DNA of 64,000 bases. It comes from Guillardia theta CCMP2712 (Eukaryota > Cryptophyceae > Pyrenomonadales > Geminigeraceae). Each line of letters opens with the position of its first letter. Position 1 is the first letter of the stretch. Location: contig NW_005434671.1 of the NCBI RefSeq assembly GCF_000315625.1, positions 62,001 through 126,000 of the forward strand. Direction: 5' to 3'. Position numbers and translations under genes: made by a program. The notes beneath the pieces are model-generated. The model had not been told where the DNA came from. It saw only the letters and a program-made list of their open reading frames with translations, and did not search any database. Below are positions 1 to 10,833 of the stretch, piece by piece.

Positions 1-202
1 AGTTTTGTGTGCCTTGAGGGTTCAAGGTGAATCCATCAAAGACTACATAGCAGAAGTGCATATCAATCAAGTGTGTCATTATGCCTTATATTCGTCATTT
101 ACATTACATTGTGATTTGCTTTCAGAACACCAACCTACAATACAACAGAACCTCAGCTCTTCTCTCGCCCAGTACTCAACGATTCCATCCGGCTTGACAA
201 GG

Positions 203-362
203 AAGCTTCTTGCCGTCGATGCTGCCGCCTTCAAGTTCCCGGCAGGCCTCGATGTAGGCTATCGACCTCGAGAGACACAAGAGGCGCTTCTTTCCCTCCT
301 CAGAGAAGGTGACGAAGGAGCATGGCTGGATGTCGAAGAAGATGTCCGGACGGTTTGGGTCT
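203..362 (-). repeat. Inverted duplicate, copy 1 (coding fragment)
   Basis: The reverse complement of this block is identical, base for base over 160 positions, to 1826-1985. On the minus strand it reads as an open coding fragment starting DPNRPDIFFDIQPCSF and ending GGSIDGKKL. The frame continues upstream on the minus strand to about 418 with weakly similar codons (KPL here, KPI in the other copy), so the two copies look like paralogous exons homogenised over exactly this block. I do not recognise the protein family, and no full gene can be built here. Confidence 0.9.
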
Positions 363-1623
363 CGCAGTGGTTTGCTGTACATTGGAACCGAGCAGATGAC
401 ACGAGTGCTTGACGTCAAGATGAAGTGAATAAGTTGTTGGACTGGAAGAGTCTTGCGACTTTTTGTTCTCTGTTTCGCAGAAGCAACGTAGGCCGAAGTT
501 GTCGAGTTGCTCTTGCGCTCGTGCCTTCTTTTTCACGCCACAGTCGATAGTTGCTTCCGTTGTAAGCGTGGAAGGTCAATCAGTCTTCAGCCTTCTGTTT
601 CCAGCTATGTTCTCAAACCCTATTTCCTTACTTCGTGGATTTACCTGCAACTGTGTTGCATTGACAAAGCTCCAGCGAACGAGCAATTGTTGTTGTGTTG
701 TTGTGTTGCTAACTTCTTCCTGTTCTGTTTGTTTCCGATCTTCTTGTCCCACAGACACCCTCAGCCCTTTGAGACTGTTCCTCTCCTCCTCCTTCTCCTG
801 TGCTTGACAGCCCCCGTGGCGTCGTCTAGGTCTTGGCTTGACTGGAGGATATGCTTCGTCTGCTGCAACCTTGATAGTGATGCCAAGGAGGCAGAAATCT
901 TCCTTAAAACATTTTTCAAAAGTATTTATGCTAGAAAGATGCCTTTTCGACTCATTGTTCCTTTTACTACAGACTGGGGGGCAAAAAGGAGGCTGGCCGC
1001 CTTACACATTTTTGGAAGATACGACGAATTCATTCCCCGAGTTTCAAATTCGAACCCCCAGCTTTTGAGATCTTGTGGCTGTCACACCCCGCCCCTCCTC
1101 CACTTCTCCCCTTTGAAAGAGGGGGTGGGTCCCATATTTCAAGGATACATGACAGAATTGCAGAGACTCTTCATGTAAACCCAAGAAGTCAGGGGACGAC
1201 CAGTGCTTCGAAAAAGTCTCTCTTGGACCCAGGGGCCGCCCGTATCGTGACCTGGCGCGTGATATTGGGTGGGATAGTATGACAGTTTGCCCGGGGCGGA
1301 CCGGGTTTATTATTATACTCTCCTTCTAATGACATTATTACTACTAGTACTCTCCCAGAGTCACTCGGCGATGTACTGGCAGTCAACCTGTCACAAGGTT
1401 GACACGGCCCGGTCGCGGCGGTCGCCGGGGCCCGGGCCACCGTCTTCTCGATAAAATCATCGAAAAGGATAGTTATCGTATCTCACACAGGAGGGAACAG
1501 GATTCTTTTCAGGACTTTCCCCGCTCCCTCCCAAAAAAAGAGCATCCCCCTACTCGCAATCCCTGCTTCCCACACTTGCGGCTCATTCCTTCTTCCCTCA
1601 CTTGTCATCAGGCCCAATATAAT

Positions 1624-1717
1624 TGCCTCCTGCCTTCTGCCTCCTGCCTCCTGTCACTCCTGCCTCCTGCCTCCTGCCTCCTGCCTCCTGCCTCCTGCCT
1701 CCTGCCTCCTGCCTCCT
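1624..1717. repeat. Heptanucleotide microsatellite (CTCCTGC)n
   Basis: About a dozen head-to-tail copies of CTCCTGC, with a few imperfect units at the left end. Reading frames through it encode only low-complexity repeats (RRQEAGG on the minus strand), so they are not treated as genes. The surrounding 420-1825 shows no gene that I can support; 1265-1445 inside it is unusually GC-rich. Confidence 0.9.
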
Positions 1718-1825
1718 ATACCTCGTGATCCTCCTGTCGTTCCCTCCAACACAAGATCCCCTCGTGTAGATTCTGTGCAGCACCTGGAAGATGCGAAAAT
1801 ACTCCGCTGATGGTAAGCCAATACT

Positions 1826-1985
1826 AGACCCAAACCGTCCGGACATCTTCTTCGACATCCAGCCATGCTCCTTCGTCACCTTCTCTGAGGAGGGAAAGAA
1901 GCGCCTCTTGTGTCTCTCGAGGTCGATAGCCTACATCGAGGCCTGCCGGGAACTTGAAGGCGGCAGCATCGACGGCAAGAAGCTT
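1826..1985 (+). repeat. Inverted duplicate, copy 2 (coding fragment)
   Basis: Plus-strand partner of the block at 203-362, perfectly identical in inverted orientation about 1.46 kb away. The open frame runs 1791-2012, from an ATG at 1791 to a stop just after the repeat. The codons just before the repeat encode a KPI/DPN context like the first copy, but their bases are diverged. It may be an exon of an unrecognised gene or a truncated paralogue. Confidence 0.9.
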
Positions 1986-2120
1986 TCATGCCAGAGTGCC
2001 TTGCGTACATGATGAATTTTGGCTTGTAATCTTGTGCAAACCCTTGTATATAATCTTTGCTTGCTGTATTTTCATGTAACAAAAATCATTTCCAATGCGC
2101 TCAGAAGCATCGTTTCTGAC

Positions 2121-3206
2121 TCAGTCGAACATTCTCAATAGAATCTTCGCGGATCCCACAACCTGCGAGGACGTATGCCTTCGCAACGCTCCTCGTACAA
2201 GTTCTAAAGCTCCACAATCGATTATCCTCGAGCGATTATCGGCACATCCTCTTGCCAGACTCCACAAGCCTCCACATCCGTGTGCTTGGATTCCGGCCTT
2301 CAACGGATGATTCTTCATCGCAACAACAATGCTTTCTATTCCATTCTCATTTGCAATCTTTCCCTGAATGACTTCGTTTTCAAAGGCGAGATATCCAAGT
2401 GCCCCACAGCACTGTTCTTGAATTGCAGCACAGCCAGGGAATTGGTTCATGGCCTTAATTATGATATCGATCCCTCCCAGTTTCAATATTTCATCTTGGT
2501 TCTGATTGTTGAAAGCTGACAAAAACCATAATGCTCCACATGCCTGCTCCAAAATAAATTCGTTTGAACTGAAGTTCTGCATGGATGTTATCAAAACACA
2601 TATTCCATCTTGCTCAGAAATCATTGTTTTCATGGAAGAGTTCAAAGAGAAAATTCTCAGTGCTGCACAACCTTGTTCCTGCACCTTGACAGAGCCTTCA
2701 TGCATCCTCATCCCATCAAGAACTGTCTGGACACACTCCGGGTACCTTGATATCATTGTTCGATGATGACAACTGGCAGCAAGCCATCCCAACACGCAAT
2801 ATGCATTTGTTTGTACAACTCCAGAGCACACATTCTCACTCATGACCCTCAGGAAGTTTTGGAAGGATTTCTCTGACAAAGGCCTTGATATGCAAGTGCG
2901 ATCAACCTCAAGTCCTGTTGGACCACGCCATCCACCTTCAGCAGCGATTGATAGATTGAACAGGAAAGGGGAAATCTGCTTGGATTTGGTAATTGTTATG
3001 TGAAGCTTGGCTCCGCTAAATCTTGTGAAGTCCACCTTTTGAAGGTACGAATCTGAGATTTTCTTTGACAATTTGATGTTAAGCTGCACTGAAGAATGTT
3101 TTGAGGTCAGAACAACTTTCATATTTGATCTTATTGATTTTGAAATCTGCCCAAACGCTGTGACTTTCGATGAAATTCTCTGATAGTGGATTACCTGCAT
3201 TGCCAT
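2121..3206 (-). CDS. Armadillo-repeat protein
   Basis: Single long open frame; the first in-frame ATG is at 3206, and the frame stays open without an ATG to 3347, so an upstream exon is possible. The C-terminal two thirds hold about five Armadillo-type repeats. Each has the usual pattern of a conserved Gly/Cys-rich helix (EQGCAALRIFS, EQACGALWFLS, EQCCGALGYLA, AHGCGGLWSLA) followed by an isoleucine-rich 'G(I)xxI' segment. ARM solenoids bind other proteins. The first 150 or so residues are hydrophilic and unrecognised. No catalytic motif is seen, and the partner cannot be inferred. Family confident, 5' end uncertain. Confidence 0.85.
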   Translation of the reverse strand: MAMQVIHYQRISSKVTAFGQISKSIRSNMKVVLTSKHSSVQLNIKLSKKISDSYLQKVDFTRFSGAKLHITITKSKQISPFLFNLSIAAEGGWRGPTGLEVDRTCISRPLSEKSFQNFLRVMSENVCSGVVQTNAYCVLGWLAASCHHRTMISRYPECVQTVLDGMRMHEGSVKVQEQGCAALRIFSLNSSMKTMISEQDGICVLITSMQNFSSNEFILEQACGALWFLSAFNNQNQDEILKLGGIDIIIKAMNQFPGCAAIQEQCCGALGYLAFENEVIQGKIANENGIESIVVAMKNHPLKAGIQAHGCGGLWSLARGCADNRSRIIDCGALELVRGALRRHTSSQVVGSAKILLRMFD

Positions 3207-3347
3207 CAATATTTTTCCAGTAGGCCAGATCAATTCAAGCAATCCGGGAATTGCCAACACTTTTTCACATATCGATAACTCATTGCTTGTCTTGGTCTGC
3301 ACATTTGAATTCTTTCCTGACGCAAGGAAGTCAAAGAATGATCGCAA

Positions 3348-4301
3348 ACACTAGGCATTTTCTTCATACCTTGTTTTTTTGTGTTCTGCTCGCCTCGTGA
3401 GCACTTGAATGTCTTAAGTTCAGGCGAGCCGAAGCTGTTTGGCTTTTTCAAACATGTATCAGAATTCCTCGAGACGATTTTTGCTTTCTTCTGAAAATGA
3501 TTGATCAGTTATCGTGAACGTTTTCGGCCACAAAGAATACCTTTGTGATATGGTTTGGGGAATCGTTTTGCACATTTGTAATTGACTTGGAACACAGTCG
3601 TTTGTTTGTTGACTTGAGTCCGAAGGTCTACAATCATGCATAATCACATGGACGTAGGTGGATATGTCAACTCCGAAGACATGTTGCTTACCTCCTGTTG
3701 ATCTTGATTTTCATCGTTCTCAAGTCTTTCTTCCGTCGTCGATTGACATTTTGAAACCCTCTTCTTCTGAGTCTTTGATCTAGTGCATTGATACACTGGC
3801 GATCTCATCTGACAAATCATCAGTTTTGAATGACAGAAAACGATTTCGACTGCGAAAAACAATCACCCCTTCTGCTAGTCTGTTCTTGAAGCTATCATTA
3901 TTATTCCGCCACTAGCCCTCGGACTGATACATGCTGTACTCCTGTCATCTTTCTACAAACTAAATCACGAATACAACGAGCTTGTAGCTGCTCATCACGT
4001 GAAGGTGCGGCGGGCGGGAGCGCGCGTGATCGCGGCATACATGTATACATCAAGTTCCCGCCTTTCTTGAGTTTGCCTGCTGTCAATGTTTTTTTCCCTG
4101 ATGGGTTTGCAGAACCCAACCGAGCGCGCCTCAGAGTAATGAGCGAGCGGGCGCAATGCTTGAGCGACAGGTCTACTGGGTGGCGATGAACAAGACGATG
4201 AGAGGAGAAGAGACGGGTTGACATAGTTGTGAGTCTTGAACATGTTACGATCGATTTGATCGCTTTGAGTTCGTGCCGCAAGCAGCATACGAGCAGCGCA
4301 G
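3348..4301. other. Intergenic or unresolved 5' region
   Basis: Only short frames occur here. Part may be upstream exons of the ARM gene on the minus strand (3459-3862), but no splice chain is convincing. 4000-4230 is GC-richer and probably carries the promoter of the plus-strand gene at 4302. A 141-residue minus-strand frame (3901-4326) has no recognisable domain and overlaps that promoter, so it was not called. Confidence 0.4.
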
Positions 4302-6916
4302 ATGTTGCCATTATTGGAGCGGTCAAGAATGATGTGCAACCCAGCTTACAAACACCGGAATACTTTTGTTGCGTTTGTGCAGTTCTTCCTTGTTTGCTGC
4401 TGTTTTCTACCGCAATGCAATTCGTTTACAAATCCCTCTGTTTGGCTAACGAGATCAGCCATCGAAACTTCTCGCTCGATCACTTCATACTACTGTAAAC
4501 CGCGACATCTTTACGCGAGACCGAGACAGAGACAAACCACCTCATGCAGGCTGGTCAGCGAAAGCGAAGATCATATGATCGGAGAGCAATCTGAAGAGCG
4601 CAAACTCATATGGAGGCAAATAGCAAAGGGCTGGAAGGACACTGGAGACCAGTCAAACTCAAAAGGAGTCAGAGTTATGATCTCCCTGCTTCCGAGAATT
4701 GCCATGCTGCCTAAACTCCAACAGAGTCAGCTATACATGCTCGTGTTCGAGAAATTGAACATGTACGCAAGAAGTAGGCATTACTCTGAGGCAGCACATA
4801 GCCTTTCTCTTTGTGTCTTCTTCCATTTGACTGAAAGCAATCATCAAACGCCAAACCAATGCACAGTCTGGATGGTCCATTGCCTTTTCTCTCCTGCAAT
4901 TTCTCAGTCATTCTCTTCGAAGGCAGTCTCAGAACTTTTCTCCGATTTGTGAGCCAGAAAACTTGAAGATTGTTCTCGTGACTTACTGTCAGGATGAGAA
5001 GAACATTAAGAAAGAGTGAGACAAGGATACAGGAAGAGAAGATGAGAATGATTCACGATATGATACACTCAGGTCTTCTAAAGTCAATAGAACCATATCT
5101 GTTCGCTTGAGCTTGTCTTCCAGATGATCAGTTCTTGAGTGCACTAAAATACCTTCACTTACTGCGAGCCTCGAGTGAGTTTTGATATTTCTCGCGAAGA
5201 AGTAAGATGTTGGAATCAGATATCAAGCATGATGTTAAGACTTTCAATGCTATCAGCTCAAGCATCTTGGAAGCTTTCAAGCAATCTTCTCCTGCCGACC
5301 CCCTTACAGTCGCTTCCCAAATCTTTCTGGTCTACAGCTACATGACAGCAGCTGAACAACAGGTAAATGAACTTGTGAATTCATTCCTGGTGTTGCACAT
5401 TTCAAACTTGTTTTTCAGCCAGACGATGTGACATGGCACCACCTTCTTGTGGCATGCAGGTAAAACTAGTGGAAGTGACTGGCAGCTTTAATGACTCTGT
5501 CTACAGATTGATGGGTGGTGAAAACTTGTCCGCAACGGAGACTATCAAATACTTCTTGAAACAATATCGAAAACAAGGTTCGATGATAGAAGTTGTATGT
5601 TTATTCAGGGGGTCATGGTTCTTTTCGATCACAGGAATTAGAGATAGAGCTCGTTGTGTACAATCTTTCGACATCACATCATTCAAGTCATTGTATGAAG
5701 CTCTCAGTCCAAGCAAGGAACAAGTCAAAAGACAGGCTCGTCCTCGCATCATCTGTTTGCATACCCTTACTGGACATTGCAGGGCAAACTTTACGATTAC
5801 ATCAAGAAATTTGTCAGGAAAGTTTACGGCACTTCGGCGTTTTGTGCTCCTTTCGGATCTTCGGTCAATGGGCTGGTCAGCTGCTGCTTTTGGGTGCATT
5901 TTCTCTCAACCCTTGTCACCATCAGGCAACGTCAGGAAGTGACGTTGACCTTCTACTCTGGTTCCGTCAGACTCCCGAAAGAAGAGAAGAAGCCGTCAAG
6001 AACTTTCGAAAACTTTTCTTCTCTCTCAAGAAAAGGTTTATCTAAGTTTTTTGTGGCCAGGGATTGAGCGATGCTGATAGCCCAGGCATCCAAGCGCAGC
6101 CACTTTTCCATGCTCGTACTCCCATCATCAAGCTCAACACCTCGGATGGTGTGCAGGCAGACATTGCCCTTCAGGTTCCAGCCATTGCCATGTCTATCAG
6201 GTCAAGCGATTAGCTCGGCTTCTTCTGACTGCCATCCCTCCTGGTAGTTGACAGAGGATTTGAGCCCTGTCGAAGATGCCGTTCTGCTCATCAAGCGAAG
6301 CTGCCAGATCGACAAGCGGTTTCGTCCTCTTGCTCTGCTGATTAAGGCAAGACTGCAGCTCACAAAGAAAGACGAGTGACCCGTGATCGTCTTGTAGACT
6401 TGGGCCAAGCAGAGGAGAATCAACGACGCGTCCAAAGGAACGCTTTCTTCCCATGGATACATCGCGCTTCTCTTGCAGCTCTGCCAGCAGTCAGAGCCGA
6501 GCATCCTTCCTCGCACCGGTGATTGAGGAAAGTCTGTGAGACACAGTGACCAGACAGGCAGAGAAAATCCTCGACGAAAATTTCTTCTGGGTTTCCAAGA
6601 ACAAATCCTCTCTGTTGCAGCTTTTCCTCCTCTTTTTGTCAGACATTTCATCCTCCATGCATCGACCCCCCCTCAACGCAAATCCTGGTGTCCTCCTACT
6701 CGCGCAAGATCCGCTTGACCCTTCCAACAACATAGCCAAGACAATCAACCCACATGGATTGAAGAGAATGCAGTTCGAGGTGATTCATCCCCTACTTTGC
6801 CACTGTTCCTCTTCATATCACTGAACTTTCTACCGAAGGTTGACCGGGCAGTGGAGCTTCTTCGTTACGACGCCATTGATATTCTTCTCTTTGAGAATCG
6901 AATCTCAAAATTTTAG
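4302..6916 (+). CDS. Predicted plastid PPR-terminal nucleotidyltransferase fusion
   Basis: A spliced model joins in frame across at least ten introns of 44-57 bases (for example 4949-4992, 5073-5123, 5175-5219, 5363-5418, 5460-5506, 5578-5634, 5876-5925). Residues 1-60 hold an ER signal peptide (FVAFVQFFLVCCCFLP) ending QCNS/F, then a Ser/Arg-rich transit-like stretch. PPR-like helices follow (DVKTFNAISSSI, PDDVTWHHLLVACR, LSATETIKYFLKQYRKQ). The second half is a Cid1/TUTase-type nucleotidyltransferase: catalytic FGSSVNGL and GSDVDLLL, third acidic residue in VQADIAL, central FRPLALLIKA and RRINDASKGTLSS, and a PAP-associated tail (DPLDPSNNIAK). Expected role: adding A or U tails to plastid RNAs chosen by the PPR part (inference). 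The intron at 5736-5782 appears to be GC-AG. A second ATG at 4332 could be the start. PPR number is uncertain. Confidence 0.78.
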
Positions 6917-7122
6917 CAACGCGAACTCCCCAAAAACGAGTTTCCATAGTGACAGCAGCTAAAATTCTCTCTCTGGTGTGATTTCTAGGATGATTCAGGG
7001 CCCTGATTCGTTCTCTGCCCTGATGTTAAGCGTTGATAGCCAAGTGGATAGGAAAGAGACGTCAGCTTCCCACACCTCTCGAGACTTCTCCTCCTCCTCG
7101 TCCCACTCTTCAACTAGATGCA

Positions 7123-9081
7123 TCAGCGCTCCTGGATATATGATGAGCACTCAACTATTGTTGCCACTGCAGGGGCAGACTGAGAATATCGGGAGTTTTC
7201 GGTGCAGGAGCAAACTGGGAGAAAGTGCAGGGAGGAAGAGGAGGAGGAGGAGGAGCAGGAGAAGGAGGAGGAGGAGGAGGAGGAGGAGGAGGAGGAGGAA
7301 AACTTCACCGAAGTAGTGATGGCCAAGAAGGCTTGCAAGGTAAAGCATGCACATGTTGAGACCCGCGAGACCCGTCGAGGGATGAGAAGGAGACGAGGGA
7401 TGGAACTCAAGGACATGCAGCCCAGGTCTGGCACTCAGCATGTTGACCATGCCAGCTCCTGCTCGCTGCTATCACTGCCATGAGACAACGGGAAGCAGCG
7501 AACCGTGCGGGCCCACAATGGCAGAGGCACAGGAGAGGATTGAGAGGAGAACGACGGGATGCAGCCCAGCGTCTGAATCGAAGACGAAGAGCTGAAAGCC
7601 TCGAGCCTCTACCGCTGAAAGAATCGTTTCTTCCGATCGCCTGCGAGGCTTTGCTGTGAGCGAGAGCGGAAGAAACGACAAGAGGAGGTGAGAGTGGTTG
7701 GTGTGAAAGGTGAGGCAAGATGGCAATGGAGAGACCTTGATAGTCGCCGCGTTCTCCCGCTCCTCCGCACCAACACAACCAGCGGAGTTTGAGGATGAAG
7801 ACAGGAAGTGAGATTGTTATCCTTGTGACAGACATCTAGACAAGTCTGCAGAGACTCTCCACCCATCTCCAGATCCACATGGTCAAATGACATTGACCGG
7901 AACCTTCGGAAGAATTCGTCTGTAGCATAGGAAAGGAACGAAGAAAGTAAGTGCGAGCGAGCAAGACGAACGTATGAAAGGAGCAAAGGAGGGAGGGAGG
8001 GAGGGAGGGAGGGAAGGAAGGCAGGAGGGAGGGAGGGGGGGAAGGGAGGGAAGGAAAGGTCCTTCACCTCTCAAGGAGAGCACGAGAGGAGGAGACGCTA
8101 TTGCACATCGAGTCGGAGACACGAAGTAAGTCTGCGAGTGTACTCGGAGGGGGCCAGAGCAGAGTCGATGAGGAAGAACGCCGAAAGCTACAGCAAGGCG
8201 TCACTGGAGCAGTAGGGCAGGTCAACACCTGATAGATACTCCTCGACCATCGACCTCTCGGCACTGTGAGGAGTGTCGGACGACAGGGGGACATGCAGGA
8301 GGAGGTCAGAATCTCCCAGCAGCTCTCGTGCTATCATGATCTTGGGCAGGCATTCAGCCACGAAGTGAAAGATGGTGTGTCCCCATGGCTGGCAAGGAAT
8401 CCGTCAGGCGGGAGAGCAAGAGGGAGCGACTGACTTGAGACAGCACGAGCACGCGAGCATGCCAGGTCAGACCCTCCCAACGCTCCTCGTCCACCAGGTC
8501 GCCGATCAGATCAGGTTCCCTTAGACGATGGCAAACTCCATGCTCTTCTGGACTCAACACGACGCGCCCTTGCGACGCTATGCTGCCATGGCGCGTGACG
8601 ACAGCATACCCCTTGAGCACCCAGAGGGACGGCTCCTGCCAGCTCTTCAGCCTTCCTTCCAGCATGTCAGCGCTGTTGTCTCACCTGCGTTGGAACATGC
8701 GGGAGGAGGGAGGAAGAGTTCGGGCAGGCAGAACCGAGCTCCTCGTACCACCAGAGCTCTGCTTCCTGGCGAGGAAGACGTAGGAGCTCGCAGAGACCTT
8801 CCTGCAAGCACAGTGACGTGTCGTGCTATCAGGAGAGACACGCTCACATGCAGATGTACCCTCGAGGGAGAGGAGGAGGAGGAAAAGGAAGGAAGGTTGA
8901 GGGTTGAGATGCACGAGACATCGATGCTCGTCCCTTCTACCCTCCGTTGTATCTTCGCAGCGAAGCTGGCATGGCTCCAGTTCCTCTCGTAGTGAGATGG
9001 TAGGTTGGCCTCTTGCGCCTTCACTGCCGCCGCTAGCAAGAGACACAACAAGTTCGCTAGCCCACACGACCTCTGCGACAT
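7123..9081 (-). CDS. GT61-family glycosyltransferase
   Basis: The start at 9081 gives a signal peptide (LLCLLLAAAVKAQ). Minus-strand exons then join to WVLKGYAVVTRHGSI, WGHTIFHFVAECLPKIMIA, VVLVRRSGRTRRLS, EETILSAVEARGFQLFVFD and the GT61 (DUF563) hallmark IVGPHGAGMVN, ending VECSSYIQER before the stop at 7123. The GPHGAG motif appears only after splicing out a short intron inside it. GT61 enzymes transfer sugars such as xylose, arabinose or GlcNAc in the secretory pathway; the substrate cannot be told here. The last intron carries a (CTC)n tract (7231-7302 on +) and another long intron is (TCCC)-rich (about 7985-8060). Exons between the signal peptide and residue 100 are the least certain. 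Confidence 0.75.
7231..7302. repeat. (GGA)n tract in GT61 intron
   Basis: Nearly pure GGA/GGAGCA triplets. On the minus strand this is the pyrimidine tract of the last GT61 intron. Glu-rich or Leu-rich frames through it are artefacts. Confidence 0.85.
7988..8060. repeat. (GGGA)n tract in GT61 intron
   Basis: Run of GGGAGGGAGGGA and GGAAGG units inside the longest GT61 intron (minus-strand TCCC tract ahead of an acceptor near 7920). No coding meaning. Confidence 0.8.
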
Positions 9082-9543
9082 GCAGGCATGCTCTAGGTAC
9101 AGAGAGGAGCGAGGAGAGGAGGGAGAGGTGCGAGGACCGGGAGAGGGCAGCTGGCAGACATGGAGAAGGATGCGGCAGCGGGCGGGAAAGTAGAGGCGTA
9201 GGAGCGGGCGGGGAGCTGCTGAGAGGGGCGGTGCGGGCAGGGAGGGAGGAGGCGCAAGGGAAATCAAAAAGCTTCAGATGTACGAACAAGGAGGAGCAAG
9301 GTGACGGGTAGAGGAAGCGATCGAGACAACATTAAGGAAAGTGCAGGCAGAAGTTGATCCAGGATAGACAAGGATAGGGATGTGTGCGTGATGACGCCGC
9401 TGGAGAGAGCAGTGCAGGGTAGCGATGGTTATGATGATACGACGACGACTACACCCATGTCGACGATGAACGTGGAGGAGGAGGAGGGGGGGGAGGAGGA
9501 TTTATCACTTGAAATATTACAAACAAGCATCAGCGCATGGCGA

Positions 9544-10454
9544 CTAGTTCGCCACCATGGGAAGGCCAAACTCGTCAACCTGCTCGTTAGAGGATATCGG
9601 CCTTGCTGGCTGCGGAGCCTCCGGCGCTGCGACTTCATCCTGAAGGTACGCGGGAGTTTCCGACTCGCCGAGCTGCTCAGAGTCAGATGAGGGAGGAGAC
9701 AACAAGACGAGCAGCTCACCTCATCGTCCAGCGCCAGCTGCTCGTCAATGGCCGCGAGCTCGTCGTCGAGATCGGCCTCGTCGATGTCGTCCGATACTCC
9801 GTAGCTTCTCGCCATCGCCTGAGGGGGGCACATGAGCACAGCAGGAGACGAGGAGGAGGAGGAGGAGGAGGAGGAGGAGGAGGAGGCAGACCTCTTGGAT
9901 CTCGTTGGTCATGTCGAGAAGGTCCGCCATGTCGTCCAGGTTGTCTTCAATGTCGTCGATGGACACATTCTTCATCTCGGCCTTGAGAGCTGCTGTGCCG
10001 CCTTTCATAGCCTGAGATGTGTTGATGGCTGTCTTGACTGCAAAGATCTCAGCGCTTGCAAGACCAGGCCATACACCTCACTGTTCTCATGCGCAAACGA
10101 AGCTTGTTCCATGTTCCATGCCATGCCTTCTAGCTGCGTGACGCAAGGGGAAGAAACAAGGCAACCGATCAGACATGCTCGGCACACAACAAGTCACGAT
10201 GTGTCTACCTGATCTCTTTGTTGCTCGATCATCCGTTTTTGCTTCAATATCTGCAGCGCTCTCTGTTTTATCCGATTTTGTGCAGGGCCAGGTCGAGTTG
10301 CTTTGATTTGAGTCTTGAGCGTTAGAAGCTGTTTGTCCAAACCTCTGATCTTTTCTTCCAGCACTCCAGTCCGCTTGTTCACTGTATCCGTCGCATCTGT
10401 CAAGCTCGGAGGAGGGGGACCAGGCTCCTTCTTTCCACCAAATAATCTTCGCAT
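9544..10454 (-). CDS. CHMP5: ESCRT-III subunit CHMP5/VPS60
   Basis: Membrane-remodelling subunit of ESCRT-III that works with LIP5/Vta1 to regulate Vps4 on endosomes. Exon 1 (10454 down to about 10209) starts MRRLFGGKKEPGPPPPSLTD, the family N-terminus, and holds basic helix 1 and the KQKRMIEQQRDQ segment. Later exons give LEGMAWNMEQASF, MKNVSIDDIEDNLDDMADLL, MARSYGVSDDIDEADLDDEL, and a C-terminal QVDEFGLPMVAN before the stop at 9544-9546, matching the conserved VDEFGLP end of CHMP5. Total length of roughly 220 residues fits the family. An intron between two of the acidic C-terminal exons contains a (CTC)n tract (plus-strand GAG repeat at 9847-9887). Confidence 0.93.
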
Positions 10455-10833
10455 TCTGAATGGTTCAACAAAGAGTCAGAGCGCACACCGCATCGTGGTC
10501 CTACTATTTGATGCTCTGAACCAGAGTCCTCATGGGATAAAGCAACACAAAGATAGAATCAATTCAATCAAATACTGTTCAAATGTGACTCAAGCATCTG
10601 GCTCTTGTCCCTTTTCAATAGAGTGAACAAGTTTTAGCGATGTTCGGCTATGAAAGCTCTACAAACTAATGCTCTCTCTATGACCAGCCGTAACTCTTTT
10701 GTGAAATGTCATACATATCACCAAAGAGATGCGCGCATACATCATTTGTCACCATTCAATGATTCTCTACCCTCCCTCTCCCTCGTTTCCCTTCCCTGCT
10801 CCCACCAACATGGCAGAAAACTACAGCTTGTCT

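Noticed and set aside
3901..4339. Two minus-strand frames of 114 and 141 codons
   Set aside because: No domain or splice support, and they overlap the presumed promoter of the 4302 gene.
7151..7450. Poly-Leu and poly-Glu frames
   Set aside because: They arise from the GGA/CTC tract of a GT61 intron.
8528..8992. 154-codon plus-strand frame
   Set aside because: Antisense to GT61 exons, which explain the conservation; no domain on this strand.
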